Origin: Paludibacteraceae bacterium
Lineage (GTDB): Bacteria > Bacteroidota > Bacteroidia > Bacteroidales > Paludibacteraceae
Length of the DNA stretch: 64,000 bases
Direction of reading: 5' to 3'
Assembly (NCBI GenBank): GCA_016937795.1
Contig: JAFGVV010000046.1
Span: 84,285 to 148,284 of the forward strand
Shown here: one piece after another, positions 63,497-64,000 of the stretch
Layout of the letters: each line of letters opens with the position of its first letter
Position numbering within the stretch: the first letter of the stretch is position 1
Program-made: the position numbers and the translations under genes
Notes under the pieces: generated by a model
What the model saw: the letters and a program-made list of their open reading frames with translations, nothing else
What the model was told of the DNA's origin: nothing
Databases searched by the model: none

Positions 63497-64000
63497 TTGT
63501 ACTTGTTTATTGAAGTTATTATAATTTATTAAAAATACTTATTATAAAAGTGTAAATGAATTAAAATGCTTAACAATTACCTAATTTCAAGATCACGAAA
63601 AGACATTTCAAAAATGATGCCCGAATGTTTTGATGTAACCATTAATTCAAAAAAAAACACTCAGGCACTCTAATTTAAAATGAAAATAAATAACGAAAAC
63701 CACTGAATCATTTAGGGTTACAATTCGCATTGTAGCAATTATTACAACACAAAAATAATACTTTTTAGGGGGTAACAAAACTTCAAAGCAGTCGAATATG
63801 GCTTACATACAAACATCGCCCATAGTTTAATTTTAATTAATCAAATTTCACATCAAAGATAACATTTTGTAATTATTTCAACATTATAATTTATATACTC
63901 ACCACAACATGACAGCTGAATTCAAGTTTTAAATGCAACTTTAGTTATTTTTAATTTTTTAGTTCATTAAGTATGTTTGGCGAAAAAATCGAGGATAACT
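63497..64000. other. Non-coding AT-rich region at the right edge
   Basis: About 500 bases without a supported gene, tRNA or repeat. It must contain the promoter of the minus-strand lectin pair, but no TAnnTTTG match is visible close to its start. An ATG at 63973 opens a plus-strand frame MFGEKIEDN that runs off the window end and could be the start of the next gene. Nine codons are too few to judge. Confidence 0.4.

Overview
The window reads as chromosomal DNA of a Bacteroidetes bacterium, most likely of the order Bacteroidales. The reasons are two SusC/SusD pairs, a PorW/SprE-like type IX secretion lipoprotein together with two proteins carrying type IX C-terminal sorting domains, a sensor-regulator of the propeller/Y_Y_Y type, and many promoters with the Bacteroidetes -7 element TAnnTTTG rather than a TATAAT box. 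An Nfn-type transhydrogenase pair fits an anaerobic or fermentative life, and OxyR fits tolerance of oxidants. Genus cannot be told from the sequence alone.

Layout. 1-4935: two minus-strand genes, a GH3 beta-glucosidase and a large propeller sensor-regulator, each broken by a single in-frame stop codon. They are separated by about 1 kb of non-coding DNA holding a 21-bp satellite array and a possible MITE. 5134-12566: prfC, a small membrane protein, then the plus-strand series porW, an MlaF-like ABC ATPase and exonuclease III, with an octanucleotide repeat array between the first two. 12688-22582: a DUF6242-type lipoprotein, two small hypotheticals, a GNAT acetyltransferase joined to an OvoA-like 5-thiohistidine synthase, manC, a small membrane protein, mutL, a tRNA-Ala(GGC) on the opposite strand, a DUF4286 protein and ruvC. 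22824-32626: a T9SS cargo protein, a low-molecular-weight tyrosine phosphatase, pfkA, ispH, htpG and the nfnB/nfnA pair.

33032-36719 is a self-contained aromatic amino acid operon (prephenate dehydratase, aminotransferase, DAHP synthase/chorismate mutase). It is preceded by a 16-residue leader peptide with ten Phe/Tyr codons and by mutually exclusive RNA hairpins, so it looks like a classical attenuator. 36806-56131 is the largest locus: four-domain fasciclin lipoprotein, SusC, SusD, two more fasciclin lipoproteins, a second SusC and SusD, a terminator, and then a separately promoted T9SS-secreted protein that appears to share a domain with one of the fasciclin lipoproteins. No carbohydrate-active enzyme is present, so its substrate is unknown. 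56155-63496: OxyR with both redox cysteines, UvrA, and a two-gene unit of exported proteins, one with a ricin-type lectin domain.

The most interesting signals are the Phe/Tyr attenuator, the fasciclin-SusCD-T9SS locus, the OvoA with an atypical SAM-binding loop fused operonically to an acetyltransferase, the lectin pair at the right edge, and several repeat families. The repeats include octamer arrays placed directly after stop codons inside operons, a 21-bp array with 189-bp higher-order structure, and a GC-rich palindrome that has become part of the coding sequence of the aminotransferase.
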